Shown here in pieces: positions 52,809 through 62,659 of a stretch of DNA of 64,000 nt; positions within the stretch are counted from its first letter, which is position 1; every line of letters begins with the position of its first letter. This DNA is from Flavobacterium xinjiangense. Its GTDB lineage: Bacteria; Bacteroidota; Bacteroidia; Flavobacteriales; Flavobacteriaceae. The notes below the pieces were generated by a model that did not search any database, had not been told where the DNA came from, and saw nothing but the letters and a program-made list of their open reading frames with translations. Where the stretch lies: positions 100,571 through 164,570 of the forward strand of contig NZ_FRCL01000001.1 in assembly GCF_900142885.1 (NCBI RefSeq), given 5' to 3'. The translations under genes and the position numbers were made by a program.

Positions 52809-55800
52809 ATGCAAAGCAACTTTACCTTTCTTCAACAAGAATTTCCAGAAATCTACCGAGAAATTGCAGATGCCGAAAAACACACGTTTACGGCACCACG
52901 TTATGCTGCCTTATTGTGTAGAAGTACACTGGAAAAAGTGCTATTTTGGTTGTATAAAAATGATGAAGATTTAGAGTTGCCTTATGACACCAAATTAGGT
53001 GCCCTACTCCACAACGAAAGTTTCAAAAACATACTCAAACCAAGTATGCTAATGGAATTGGACATTGTGCGCTTGAATGGTAACAATGCAGCTCACGGAA
53101 AAACGGTTAGAGCATTAGACGCTTTACAATCCTTGAAAAACAGCTTTCGCTTTTTGACTTTTTTAAGCAAATATTATAGCGAAAATAATCCTGATATTTC
53201 AGAATTTGACGAAAAAGTAATTCCTTATGGAGATACCAATGATAAAAATGCAAAGCAACTCCAAGCACTTGCCGAAAAACTGGAACAAGAACGTGCCGAA
53301 GCGCAAAAAGCATTAAAAGAACAAGAAAAACTAGCCGAAGAAAACAATTTACTGCGCAAACAATTAGAAGCACAATTACAACTCATTGCGGAACGTAAAG
53401 AAGAACGTTTTCAGGAAATCTCGTTAGAACAAGCAATCCCGGAATTAACATCTGAACATCAAACACGCCTTATACTAATCGATTTACTATTGAGAGAAGC
53501 AGGTTGGGATAAACTGAGAGAAGGGCGAGAAATAGAATTTGAAGTAAGCGGAATGCCGCTAACTACCAATCCGTCAGGAAAAGGTTTTGTAGATTATGTG
53601 TTATGGGGCGATAACGGTTTACCATTAGCAGTGGTAGAAGCCAAAAGTACGATTCACTCTGCCACCAAAGGAAAGCACCAAGCCAGTCTTTATGCAGATT
53701 GTTTGGAAAAGAGTACAGGGCAACGTCCTATAATTTTTTACAGTAACGGTTTTGAAACCCACATTTGGGACGACACTTTTTATACATCCAGAGTAATACA
53801 AGGTTTTTATACCAAAGAAGAATTACAAGTTCTCATTGAAAGACGTTTTGCTCGTAAGGATTTAAGAGAATTTGGCGTAAATACAAATATCGCCGGAAGG
53901 TATTATCAACTAGAAGCTATCAAAAGAGTAGCGGAACACTTGGTAACCACTAACCAAAACAAACTCAGAGGAACAAGCATGAAAGCTTTGTTGGTGATGG
54001 CAACCGGAAGCGGAAAAACAAGAACCGCAGCGGCAATGGTAGATATGTTTACCAAATGCAATTGGGCAAAACGAATATTGTTTTTGGCTGATAGAAATGC
54101 CTTGGTCACACAAGCCAAAAATGCTTTTAAGGAACATTTGCCGCACTTGTCAGCCATTGATTTAACCAAAGAAAAAGAAGATAATGGTACCAGAATCGTT
54201 TTCTCGACCTACCCAACCATTTTGAATAAAATTGACAGCCTCAAAAGCGAAGACGAACGCTTTTATGGCGTGGGGCATTTTGATGTGATTATCATCGATG
54301 AAGCTCACCGCTCCGTATATCAAAAATACCAATCCATTTTTAATTATTTCGATTGTATCCTGATTGGTTTGACCGCTACTCCTAAAAAGGAAATCGATAA
54401 AAATACCTATGGCTTATTCGAAATTGAAGACGATAACCCGACCTATGCCTACGAATTAAACAAAGCGGTTGCGGACAATTATTTAAAGCCGCCAAAAGCT
54501 TTTAAAATCCCGCTGAAATTTCCAAGGGAAGGTATTGTATATGATGATCTTTCAGAAGAAGATCAAATACGTTTCAAAGAACTATTTGGTGTTCAATTTG
54601 GTGATGAAAACCAAGTTTGTAATGTTGAGAAAAACCTGATCAATACATGGTTATACAATACCGATACAATTGACAAAGTATTAGACTATTTGATGACCAA
54701 TGGCCAGAAAATAGCTGGAGGTGATAAACTCGGAAAGACCATTCTTTTTGCGAAAAACCACAAACACGCTGTTTTTATAGAGGAACGCTTCAATAAAAAC
54801 TATCCTCAATACGGAGGTAGTTTTCTTCGGGTAATTGATAATTACGAAGATAAAGCACAAGACCTATTGGAGAAATTTTGTTTTGACAAAGGAGATGAAA
54901 AAGAGCCTCAAATTGCCGTTTCCGTAGACATGATGGATACCGGCGTTGATGCGCCCAGAGTATTAAACTTAGTATTTTTTAAAGAGGTAAAATCATATTC
55001 AAAATATTGGCAAATGATCGGCCGAGGTACGCGCCTTTGTCCGAATATTTTTGCACCAGGAATAGACAAAGAATATTTCTTAATCTTTGATTTCTGTGGC
55101 AATTTTGAATATTTTGGAGACAATCCGGATGGTGAAACTCAAAAAACGGCCCTTTCTTTAGCACAACAAACCTTCAATACAAAACTGGAAATTGTAATGG
55201 CAGTGCGTCACTTGCAAGACCCAACCGAAGAGCAAGAAAACATTCAAATTCAATTCACGGATGATTTACATCAATTGGTGGATCATTTAGATGATGCCCG
55301 TTTTGAAGTCCGCAAACATTGGCGTTATGTTTTAGAATATAAAAACAGAGCGAGATGGAACAATTTGTTACAAGGTGATGTGCTCAATATACAAAGCAAT
55401 TTATCTCATTTAATAGATTACAACCAAGACAAGGACGAATTTGCCAAACGATTTGATTTACTCGTTTACAAGTTGCAACTGGCATTGATTACTGGTAATA
55501 AAGCACAAGTAAAACACATTGACAATATGTACGACATTGTGAATATGCTATTTACGAAACGAAATATCCCTGCCGTTCAAGCCAAAATAGCAACAATCAA
55601 ACAACTTCAAAACGAACAATTTTGGAGTACGGTTAATGTGCAACAATTAGAAGTAATCCGTCAAGAACTTCGTGATTTAATCCAGTTTTTAAAAGACGAA
55701 AAGAAACTAGACCCAATTTATACTTCATTCACAGATGAACTTCATTTAGACATGGTGGAAGAGGTAGATCTTTTGGCTACTTACACTTCACTTCAAAGTT

Positions 55801-56261
55801 ATAAAGACCGTGTAGAAGCCTTTATTAGAAAAAACAAATCCCATTTGGTAATTGATAAATTGTATAAAAATTTACCTATTACAGTAAATGAACTGGAAGC
55901 ATTGGAACAATTTCTATTGAAAGAAGCTTTGGAAAGCAAAGATCGATTTATTAAAGAATACGGTGAACAGCCATTAGGTAAGTTTGTTCGAAATATCATT
56001 GGTTTAGATATTGAAATAGCCAATCAATTATTTGCTGACTTTATCTCCAAAGGAAATTTGAATGCCAACCAAATTACTTTCATTCAAAAAATAATCAATT
56101 ACCTCAACCAAAAAGGAGTAATCGAAAAACAATTACTGACACAAGCCCCTTTTAACGAACAACACGATCAAGGTGTTTTTGGGATATTCCCAGAAGAAGA
56201 TAAAGTCATGAAAGTGATTCAAGTAATCAATCAAGTCAATGAAAATGCCATGTTTGCCTAA
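52809..56261 (+). CDS. hsdR: Type I restriction endonuclease subunit R with DUF4145 N-terminus
   Basis: 1,150 residues. N-terminal DUF4145-like domain (~1-140: AALLCRSTLEKVLFWLYKND, DIVRLNGNNAAHGK), a coiled coil (~150-210), the HsdR_N nuclease domain (FVDYVLWGDNGLPLAVVEAK, with the PD-(D/E)xK core E-A-K), helicase motor with Walker A MATGSGKT (397-404), DEAH (497-500), motif VI QMIGRGTRL, and the EcoEI_R-type C-terminal domain. Translocates and cuts unmodified DNA. Its stop overlaps the end of the WYL gene on the other strand by four bases. Confidence 0.94.
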   Translation: MQSNFTFLQQEFPEIYREIADAEKHTFTAPRYAALLCRSTLEKVLFWLYKNDEDLELPYDTKLGALLHNESFKNILKPSMLMELDIVRLNGNNAAHGKTVRALDALQSLKNSFRFLTFLSKYYSENNPDISEFDEKVIPYGDTNDKNAKQLQALAEKLEQERAEAQKALKEQEKLAEENNLLRKQLEAQLQLIAERKEERFQEISLEQAIPELTSEHQTRLILIDLLLREAGWDKLREGREIEFEVSGMPLTTNPSGKGFVDYVLWGDNGLPLAVVEAKSTIHSATKGKHQASLYADCLEKSTGQRPIIFYSNGFETHIWDDTFYTSRVIQGFYTKEELQVLIERRFARKDLREFGVNTNIAGRYYQLEAIKRVAEHLVTTNQNKLRGTSMKALLVMATGSGKTRTAAAMVDMFTKCNWAKRILFLADRNALVTQAKNAFKEHLPHLSAIDLTKEKEDNGTRIVFSTYPTILNKIDSLKSEDERFYGVGHFDVIIIDEAHRSVYQKYQSIFNYFDCILIGLTATPKKEIDKNTYGLFEIEDDNPTYAYELNKAVADNYLKPPKAFKIPLKFPREGIVYDDLSEEDQIRFKELFGVQFGDENQVCNVEKNLINTWLYNTDTIDKVLDYLMTNGQKIAGGDKLGKTILFAKNHKHAVFIEERFNKNYPQYGGSFLRVIDNYEDKAQDLLEKFCFDKGDEKEPQIAVSVDMMDTGVDAPRVLNLVFFKEVKSYSKYWQMIGRGTRLCPNIFAPGIDKEYFLIFDFCGNFEYFGDNPDGETQKTALSLAQQTFNTKLEIVMAVRHLQDPTEEQENIQIQFTDDLHQLVDHLDDARFEVRKHWRYVLEYKNRARWNNLLQGDVLNIQSNLSHLIDYNQDKDEFAKRFDLLVYKLQLALITGNKAQVKHIDNMYDIVNMLFTKRNIPAVQAKIATIKQLQNEQFWSTVNVQQLEVIRQELRDLIQFLKDEKKLDPIYTSFTDELHLDMVEEVDLLATYTSLQSYKDRVEAFIRKNKSHLVIDKLYKNLPITVNELEALEQFLLKEALESKDRFIKEYGEQPLGKFVRNIIGLDIEIANQLFADFISKGNLNANQITFIQKIINYLNQKGVIEKQLLTQAPFNEQHDQGVFGIFPEEDKVMKVIQVINQVNENAMFA

Positions 56262-57207
56262 TAATTAGCTAAACTGTTTACTAACCGTAGCTTAATGGCG
56301 TTTTTAAAAAAATCGGGGGTAATCACTTTCAGTCCCTCTCCAAAGGATAAAATCAGTTTTTCCAATTCATGATTGGGAATCACCTCAATTGAAAAAGTAA
56401 AACCGTCGTTATCATTACCAATTTTTTTCTGTGAACCGTGTAATGGTTTGGTCATTATGTAAGGTGCTAAATCGGGAGTAGCAAACAAAGTGATTTTTGA
56501 AACTATAGATTCAGGAGGAATAGAAACTCCGATAACATCATCAAAATACTCATTAAAATCAATTGGGGAAACTTGATGCTTTTTGTCTATTTCATTAAAT
56601 GAAACAATTCTATCCAAAGCCAAATTGGTCAAATTCTCAAATTCCGGATTATTTCCAATCAAAAACCAGCGATTGTTGTGCTGTTTCAGATAATAAGGAT
56701 GAATTTCCAATGTAGTTATCACATCGCTTTTGAAAGATTGATAATCCACTTGCAACACTTTTTTGTAGAGAATGGCATTAAACAAATCACCTAGGAAATG
56801 AATGTTTTTCAGGTATTCATTGGCATCAAAACTAATAATTTCCCTTTCGTGCGATTGCAATTTGAAAGCTTCTTGCAATTTCAAAATCAATTCATTGACC
56901 CATTCAAACTGTGGCATTCCCTTAAAACGGGACAAAACCAATAAAGCTGATTTCAATTTTTCGGCCTCCAATTCATTCATCGGTTGTTTATTAATAGAAA
57001 AATCGGAAGTTTCATAACGGTAATACACTTTCCTGCCCTCTTTAATTCGATCGAGTGGAACAGACCAACCCTGACTACTTTCCATAAACTTAATATCTTC
57101 AAAAAGTTGGCGTTTTTTTATGCCGTCCCCATCAGGATTGAGTTGAAATTACTAAAGCATTTGTCTAAAGAGTGAAAACGAATAAGAGCATTTTTGTTGA
57201 TAGCCAT
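56258..57207 (-). pseudogene. WYL-domain regulator with broken 5' end
   Basis: From the methionine at 57085 a WYL protein of 275 residues can be read (EIHPYYLKQHNNRWFLIGNN). Family members begin ~70 residues earlier with an HTH. Upstream, MAINKNALIRFHSLDKCF (from 57207) matches the family N-terminus, and KKRQLFEDIKFMESSQGW is its continuation in another frame. About 30 expected HTH residues and the reading frame are lost between them (stop TAA at ~57145). The protein probably no longer binds DNA normally, although translation from 57085 could persist. WYL proteins commonly repress defence loci. Confidence 0.75.
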
Positions 57208-57240
57208 AGTTGAAAAATTTGATCCCGTAAATTTAAAACT

Positions 57241-57280
57241 AAACTATGCAAATAGACTGCACCAATAGCAAATAGTTTTG
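57241..57280. promoter_or_regulatory. Operator-like repeats in WYL/SHOCT divergent promoter
   Basis: GCAAATAG occurs at 57248-57255 and 57268-57275 (20-base period), and AAACTAT / ATAGTTT form an inverted pair. TAGTTTTG (57273-57280) fits the -7 box of the downstream gene. A WYL dimer could bind here, inferred from the layout. Confidence 0.45.
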
Positions 57281-57305
57281 TAATCTAATTTTAAAAGAAA
57301 ATAGT

Positions 57306-57839
57306 ATGTACAAGAAAATTATGATTATCGCAGGGATTTTAACTTTTATGTTTAATGGAAATGTATTTGGTCAGGAAATTAAATTTAGTGATTTGGCATC
57401 ATCAAGTAGAGGCGAATTCACTTCCTATATCAGTAAAGATGGTTCAATTTATAAAATTGGCGATAGAATAAAAATAGGCGTGCCATCGTCTAATAAAACA
57501 TTTGCTTTTATTACAGAAGGTGATGGTTTTTTATTGCCAATTACGCCACTGTTAGTACAAGCCAGTGGACAAGAAAGTGAAATCAAAAGGATATTCGTTA
57601 CAGGAAATAAAAGAGCTGGATATTCCGTTGCTTTTAGAACAAAAGGGATTACAGGATTATCAAACTATTCGATTATGGTTGAAAATGCAATTGAGACTGG
57701 AGAAATTAAATCCTTTGGAATGACCAGCAGTGAAGCATTAGTGGCATTAAAAGAAGCAAAAGACAAATTAGATCTTGGGTTAAAAACACAAGAAGAATAT
57801 AATGTCATCAAAGCAGAATTAGTAAAATATATAAAATAG
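57306..57839 (+). CDS. Secreted protein with C-terminal SHOCT-like segment
   Basis: 177 residues. Signal peptide (IMIIAGILTFMFNGNVFGQ). The mature part has a beta-rich core (GSIYKIGDRIKIGVPSSNKTF, KRIFVTGNKRAGYSVAFRTK) and ends ALVALKEAKDKLDLGLKTQEEYNVIKAELVKYI, the usual short-helix SHOCT layout. Function unknown. It lies between the restriction locus and CRISPR genes but need not be a defence gene. Confidence 0.75.
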   Translation: MYKKIMIIAGILTFMFNGNVFGQEIKFSDLASSSRGEFTSYISKDGSIYKIGDRIKIGVPSSNKTFAFITEGDGFLLPITPLLVQASGQESEIKRIFVTGNKRAGYSVAFRTKGITGLSNYSIMVENAIETGEIKSFGMTSSEALVALKEAKDKLDLGLKTQEEYNVIKAELVKYIK

Positions 57840-57923
57840 AAATTATTGAAAAAAGCATATAAACAAGAAACTACCGTTTTTGTAAATAACTTCCAACTAT
57901 AAAAATTGCGTTATAGTCAAAAG

Positions 57924-57964
57924 AAAGTCTATTTTTATGATATAAATAAGAATAGACTTTTTAT
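57924..57964 (+). terminator. Terminator-like hairpin after the SHOCT gene
   Basis: AAAGTCTATT (57924-57933) / AATAGACTTT (57951-57960) with an inner TTTAT / ATAAA, followed by TT. 85 bp after the stop codon. Confidence 0.65.
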
Positions 57965-58017
57965 TATAAATTACTTCAAAATTGAATTGTAAGAATAGAA
58001 CAGAAGTTTTAATCTTC

Positions 58018-58050
58018 GATTGAGGTTTCCCGTAAGGGAATCAATTTTAT
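58018..58050 (+). terminator. Second hairpin with T-rich tail upstream of cas genes
   Basis: GATTGA bulge TTCCC-GTAA-GGGAA TCAATT, followed by TTATTTT. It may end an unannotated small transcript beginning in 57965-58017. The rest of 58050-58180 shows only a 19-codon frame that I do not count as a gene. Confidence 0.5.
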
Positions 58051-58180
58051 TTTAATTAAATTTAAAGATTAATTTTTTAGCCATGAAAAAAATATTAAGT
58101 CTCCATTTAAGGAGAAATAGTATCAGTCCAGCTATAATATAAGGAAGAGAAGAGAATCACCTAATTATTGAAAGCTTCAC

Positions 58181-58257
58181 AAAAAAATAGCCCTACGAAA
58201 CGCAGAGCTTAGATTATCTTCGGCTTATAGCCTTATTGTGAAAAGTCTTTCAAAACT
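58181..58257 (-). ncRNA. tracrRNA of the type II-C CRISPR system
   Basis: Transcribed away from cas9. Order on the minus strand: anti-repeat CAGTTTTGAAAGACTTTTCA then CAATA, nexus hairpin GGCT-ATA-AGCC (58222-58232), linker GAAGATAATCTA, terminator hairpin AGCTCTGCG-TTT-CGTAGGGCT (58189-58209), then A and a T run to 58181. The parts and sizes (~77 nt) are those of a II-C tracrRNA, and it implies a CRISPR repeat starting with something close to GTTGTGAAAAGTCTTTCAAA or its variant. The start is inferred from the promoter. Confidence 0.82.
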
Positions 58258-58263
58258 GTGATA

Positions 58264-58293
58264 CAAATATAATATAAAACATAATAGAAACAA
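58264..58293 (-). promoter_or_regulatory. tracrRNA promoter
   Basis: Minus strand TTG (58293-58291), 19 bases, TATATTTG (58271-58264). Lies within 35 bp of the cas9 start codon, so the two transcripts start back to back. Confidence 0.8.
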
Positions 58294-58297
58294 CTAT

Positions 58298-61200
58298 ATG
58301 TCAAAAACAATTGCTTACGACCTAGGGACTAACTCAATAGGATGGTCAATACGAGAAGATCAAAAAGAAGGAAATCAAATTTTAAATGCTGGAGTTATTA
58401 CATTTAATAAAGGTGTTGGTGAAGAAAAAAATATTGAATATTCGCTTGCAGCAAGTAGGACGGGAAGACGCTCTTTGAGAAGACGTTATCAATCCCATAA
58501 ATATAAGCTATGGAGTACTCTTGAAATACTAATCACAAGCGGATATTGCCCAATGACTATTGAAGAACTCGACTTATGGCGAAAATACACAAAAGGTATT
58601 GGTAGAAAATATCCCGTAAATGCGGTTTTATTCAACAACTGGATAAAACTCGACTTTAACAATGATGGAAAACCTGATTATACAAGTCCTTATGAATTAC
58701 GAAGTGAATTAATTAATCAAAACCTTGATTTTACTCTTGAAGAAAACAGACACAAACTAGGTAGGGTTTTATATCATATTGCACAGCATCGAGCATTTAA
58801 AAGTAGTAAAAAAGTGCAAAGTGATGATAGTAAGGAAGTCAAAAAAGAAATTATAGATGAAGAATATATAGGTGCAGAAGCTCCGAAAGTAGCAGCGTTT
58901 ACAAAATTTATTTTGTCGTTGGGGATTGAAATAAAAGAAACTGTAGGAGCAACTTTTTATGATGCCGAGACAAAAGGAATTCGGATTCGTGAAAACTTGC
59001 AACAATATGTGGTTCGCAAACAATTACAGCAAGAAATAAAATCTATTTTTGACTTCCAAGTTTTATCATTTGATGCTTTGTTTGGTAAAGAAATTGCAAA
59101 ATCTTCTATTTTCTGGAATAGACCATTACGTTCACAAAAAGGGACAATTGGCAAATGTACTTTAGAACCTAATAAATATAGATGTCCTGTAAGTCATCCT
59201 GAATTTGAAGTTTTTAGGGCTTGGTCGTTTTTAAACAATATCAAATTTAGAAACAAACAAGAAAACGATAGCCAATGGACAAAACTGCCTTTAGAAATAA
59301 AAGAAGCCATATATCAAAAGTTATTTTTGGGTAGGTTGAAAGCTGATTTTGAATTTTCAGAAATAATTGATTTTGTTGAAAAGTACAATCAACACAGAAA
59401 TTGGGAACTTAATTACAAAGCTAAAACTAATGTAGCAGCGAGTCCCGTTTCCGCTAGATTACAAGCTATTTTTGGAGAAAACTGGAAATTATTCACTCAT
59501 AATACAACCAAAACTAGAATAAATAAAAAAGGCATAGCTCACAATATTACATACACAATAGAAGATATTTGGCATATTCTATTTTCTTATGATGATGAGG
59601 AAGAAGTAGAGCGTTTTGCTTCGGAAAATTTGGAATTAAACGAAAAACAAACCAAAAGCATTCTATTACTATGGTTTAAAATGCCTGTTGCTTATGGAAT
59701 GTTGAGCAGTACTGCAATAAAAAACATTAATGTATTTTTACAAAAAGGATTAATTTATACCGAAGCTGTTTTGCTTTCCAAAATTCCGTCTTTGCTAAAA
59801 GAAACTTGGGCAAATAACGAAGACTTCTTAATAAGTGAAATTGGGAATATTATTGATACAAATAGGGAAGAAAAAAAGGATATTGCAATAGTAAATAATC
59901 TTATTGCTAAATATAAATCTTTAGAGTTAGAAGAACAATTTGGTTATAAAAACGTACAGTATAAGCTAGATTTAAGTGATAAAAATGACGTGTTAGATAC
60001 ATGCATCGAAAATTATGGAGCCAAAACTTGGGAAGGATTAGACGAAAAAATTAAAGAGTTAAGGATCAAAAAAATAAATGATTTTTATCAAAAATTTTTC
60101 TCTAATTCAAAAAGAGACTATTTCAAATCTCCACACTTATTAGATACTTTGAAACGCTTTTTAGATGATAATTTTAATTTACCAAAAAACGAACTCAATA
60201 AACTGTACCACCCTTCACAAATTGAAATTTATCCTCCTGCTAAAGAGCAATATTACAAACATTTAGATCAATCATTAACCTTATTGGATAGACCCGACAA
60301 AACAGGAGCTTTTAAAAATCCTATGGCAATGCGAACCCTTTTCGAACTTCGCAAATTGACCAACTATTTAATCATCACAGGACAAATAGAACAAGAAACA
60401 CGGGTTGTCGTTGAAGTGGCTAGAGAATTAAATGATGCCAATATGCGTTGGGCTATTGAAACTTATCAAAATAGAAGAAGAGAGGAAAACAAAGAATTTG
60501 CATTGGCAATTGTTGAAATATTAGAAGAATTCCCAAATTCAAAAGCAAACCCAGAAAGTAATGAAGATATTGATAAATTTCGTTTATGGTTAGAACAAAT
60601 AGAAGATGATACAACTAATGACGGTAAAAGTGAATATACTAAATACGAATGGGCTAATACTAAATCTAAAGTTTACAAAGCAGTATCTTCTGCAAAAGAA
60701 ATGATTGACAAATACCGATTATGGAGAGAACAATCCTGTAAGTGTATGTATACAGGAAGACCAATAAATATGTTCGATTTATTTTCCGAAAACAATACCG
60801 ATTTTGAGCACACTATTCCTAGAAGTATTTCTTTTGACAACTCTCTTGCAAACCTTACAGTCTGTGATTTTGCTTATAATCGAACTATCAAAAAAAATAA
60901 ACTACCAACATCATTAGAGAATTATGAAAATGATACTACTATCAATGGAAAATATTATACCGCAATAAAACCAAGACTAATTGATTGGGAAAAGAAAGTA
61001 GAATCTATAAAAAACAATATTGAATTTTGGAAAAAGAAAAGTAAACAAGCTTCAGACAAAGAATTTAAAGATAAAGCAATCAGACAAAAACACCTTTGGA
61101 AAATGGATTTGGATTATTGGCAAAACAAAATCCATCGTTTTACAACAGAAGAAGTTACCATAGGATTTAAAAATAGCCAATTAGTAGATACTCAATTGAT

Positions 61201-62647
61201 TTCTAAATATGCTTTTCATTATCTTAAAACTGTTTTCAATAAAGTTGAAGTTCAAAAAGGAAGTATTACGGCTGAATTTAGAAAAATATTTGGTGTTCAA
61301 GATCCAAACGAAAAAAAGAGTAGAGACTCTCATAGTCATCACGCAAAGGATGCTGCAATTCTAACCTTAATTCCAAGTGCAAATAAACGAGAAGAAATTT
61401 TAAAAAAGGCCTACAGTTACTATGAAAGTAATTACAAGCAATACACTGAAACTCCGTACAAAGGTTTTTCTAGAAATCACATTGATGAAATAAATGATAA
61501 CACTTTGATAAATAATATTGCAAATGACCAAAGACTTATTCCTGCCAATAAAAAAGTAAGAGCTTCTGCAAAAATAGTTTACTTCAAAGATAACAATGGC
61601 AATAAAATAAAAGATGAAGAAGGAAACCCGATTTCAAAATACGCAAAAGGAGATAGCATTAGAGGGCAACTTCACAAAGAAACGTTTTTAGGAGCCGTGA
61701 AACTTTTAAAGAAAGATGAAAACGGAAAAGCTATTAGAAACGAAAATGGAAATTTTATATTAGATGACACAAAGTATGTAACAAGAAAATCACTTGTTTA
61801 TAAAAAAAATAATGACAGTCCTGGTTTTTCTAAATTAGAAGAAATAGAAAAATGTATTGTAGATAAAAATTTATTTCAGATCATAAAAAAACAAGTGGAA
61901 ACTGCTGGGGGCTTTAAAGAAGCTTTGACGGATGGGGTCTGGATGTATAGCACAGAAAGAAAAGATAAAGATGGAAAAATCGTAAAAAATGCAGAAAAAA
62001 TAAATAAAATTAGACGCATAAGAGTTTTTACTGCTGATAAAAATCCACCAATAATAAAAAAACAAACTCATCAAACTGAAAAACCAATAGTGTTTTTAGA
62101 GAATAGGGATCATAAGCAAAACTATTATGCTACAAGCGGCGATGGTTACTTGTATTTGTTTTATGAAGGTGCCGTAAAAGGAAAGTTAGAAAGAGATTAC
62201 GAATGCTATAGTTTATTAGAAGTTTCAAAACTCAACAAAATAAAAGCTACAACACTAGAAGATTTATTACCAAAATTAAAAACAGTAAAGAATACAGAAA
62301 TACCATTACGAGCTATTTTGAAAAGTGGACAAAAAGTATTTTTCTTTAAAGAAAATATGGATGAACTAAAGGAACTTCCTAAAAATGAATTGATGAAAAG
62401 ACTCTATAGAATTCTATATTTTGAAAAAGATGGGTTAAAAAAAGATGGCGGAATCAAACGAGACGGTAGAATACAATTTAAATTTCATTCAGAAGCTAGA
62501 CAAGATACCAAATTAGAAAACGCAGAATCATCATTAGATTTTGAAAATCCTCATCCCAAATTACGCTTATCAAAAGGAAATTTTGATTTTGCCATAGAAA
62601 ACAAAGATTTTACTATAAACGCTGATGGAACAATAAAATGGTTGTAA
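58298..62647 (+). CDS. cas9: CRISPR-associated endonuclease Cas9, type II-C
   Basis: 1,449 residues. RuvC-I DLGTNSIGW with Asp8; Arg-rich bridge helix (SRTGRRSLRRRYQSHKYKLW, ~53-72); RuvC-II VVVEVARELND with Glu706; HNH domain with DFEHTIPRS (His838) and YNRTIKKNK; RuvC-III HHAKDA with His1015 and Asp1018. Cleaves DNA matching the crRNA next to a PAM read by the C-terminal ~250 residues. All catalytic residues are present, so it should be active. Size and cas1-cas2 without csn2 or cas4 place it in II-C, Bacteroidota branch. The first AT-rich codons overlap the divergent tracrRNA promoter zone. Confidence 0.97.
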   Translation: MSKTIAYDLGTNSIGWSIREDQKEGNQILNAGVITFNKGVGEEKNIEYSLAASRTGRRSLRRRYQSHKYKLWSTLEILITSGYCPMTIEELDLWRKYTKGIGRKYPVNAVLFNNWIKLDFNNDGKPDYTSPYELRSELINQNLDFTLEENRHKLGRVLYHIAQHRAFKSSKKVQSDDSKEVKKEIIDEEYIGAEAPKVAAFTKFILSLGIEIKETVGATFYDAETKGIRIRENLQQYVVRKQLQQEIKSIFDFQVLSFDALFGKEIAKSSIFWNRPLRSQKGTIGKCTLEPNKYRCPVSHPEFEVFRAWSFLNNIKFRNKQENDSQWTKLPLEIKEAIYQKLFLGRLKADFEFSEIIDFVEKYNQHRNWELNYKAKTNVAASPVSARLQAIFGENWKLFTHNTTKTRINKKGIAHNITYTIEDIWHILFSYDDEEEVERFASENLELNEKQTKSILLLWFKMPVAYGMLSSTAIKNINVFLQKGLIYTEAVLLSKIPSLLKETWANNEDFLISEIGNIIDTNREEKKDIAIVNNLIAKYKSLELEEQFGYKNVQYKLDLSDKNDVLDTCIENYGAKTWEGLDEKIKELRIKKINDFYQKFFSNSKRDYFKSPHLLDTLKRFLDDNFNLPKNELNKLYHPSQIEIYPPAKEQYYKHLDQSLTLLDRPDKTGAFKNPMAMRTLFELRKLTNYLIITGQIEQETRVVVEVARELNDANMRWAIETYQNRRREENKEFALAIVEILEEFPNSKANPESNEDIDKFRLWLEQIEDDTTNDGKSEYTKYEWANTKSKVYKAVSSAKEMIDKYRLWREQSCKCMYTGRPINMFDLFSENNTDFEHTIPRSISFDNSLANLTVCDFAYNRTIKKNKLPTSLENYENDTTINGKYYTAIKPRLIDWEKKVESIKNNIEFWKKKSKQASDKEFKDKAIRQKHLWKMDLDYWQNKIHRFTTEEVTIGFKNSQLVDTQLISKYAFHYLKTVFNKVEVQKGSITAEFRKIFGVQDPNEKKSRDSHSHHAKDAAILTLIPSANKREEILKKAYSYYESNYKQYTETPYKGFSRNHIDEINDNTLINNIANDQRLIPANKKVRASAKIVYFKDNNGNKIKDEEGNPISKYAKGDSIRGQLHKETFLGAVKLLKKDENGKAIRNENGNFILDDTKYVTRKSLVYKKNNDSPGFSKLEEIEKCIVDKNLFQIIKKQVETAGGFKEALTDGVWMYSTERKDKDGKIVKNAEKINKIRRIRVFTADKNPPIIKKQTHQTEKPIVFLENRDHKQNYYATSGDGYLYLFYEGAVKGKLERDYECYSLLEVSKLNKIKATTLEDLLPKLKTVKNTEIPLRAILKSGQKVFFFKENMDELKELPKNELMKRLYRILYFEKDGLKKDGGIKRDGRIQFKFHSEARQDTKLENAESSLDFENPHPKLRLSKGNFDFAIENKDFTINADGTIKWL

Positions 62648-62659
62648 CAAAATAATCTT

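Noticed and set aside
46744..56261. PrrC-type anticodon nuclease in the hsd locus
   Set aside because: I looked for a PrrC-like protein because of the tRNA-like array; none of the inserted genes has the PrrC ATPase and nuclease motifs.
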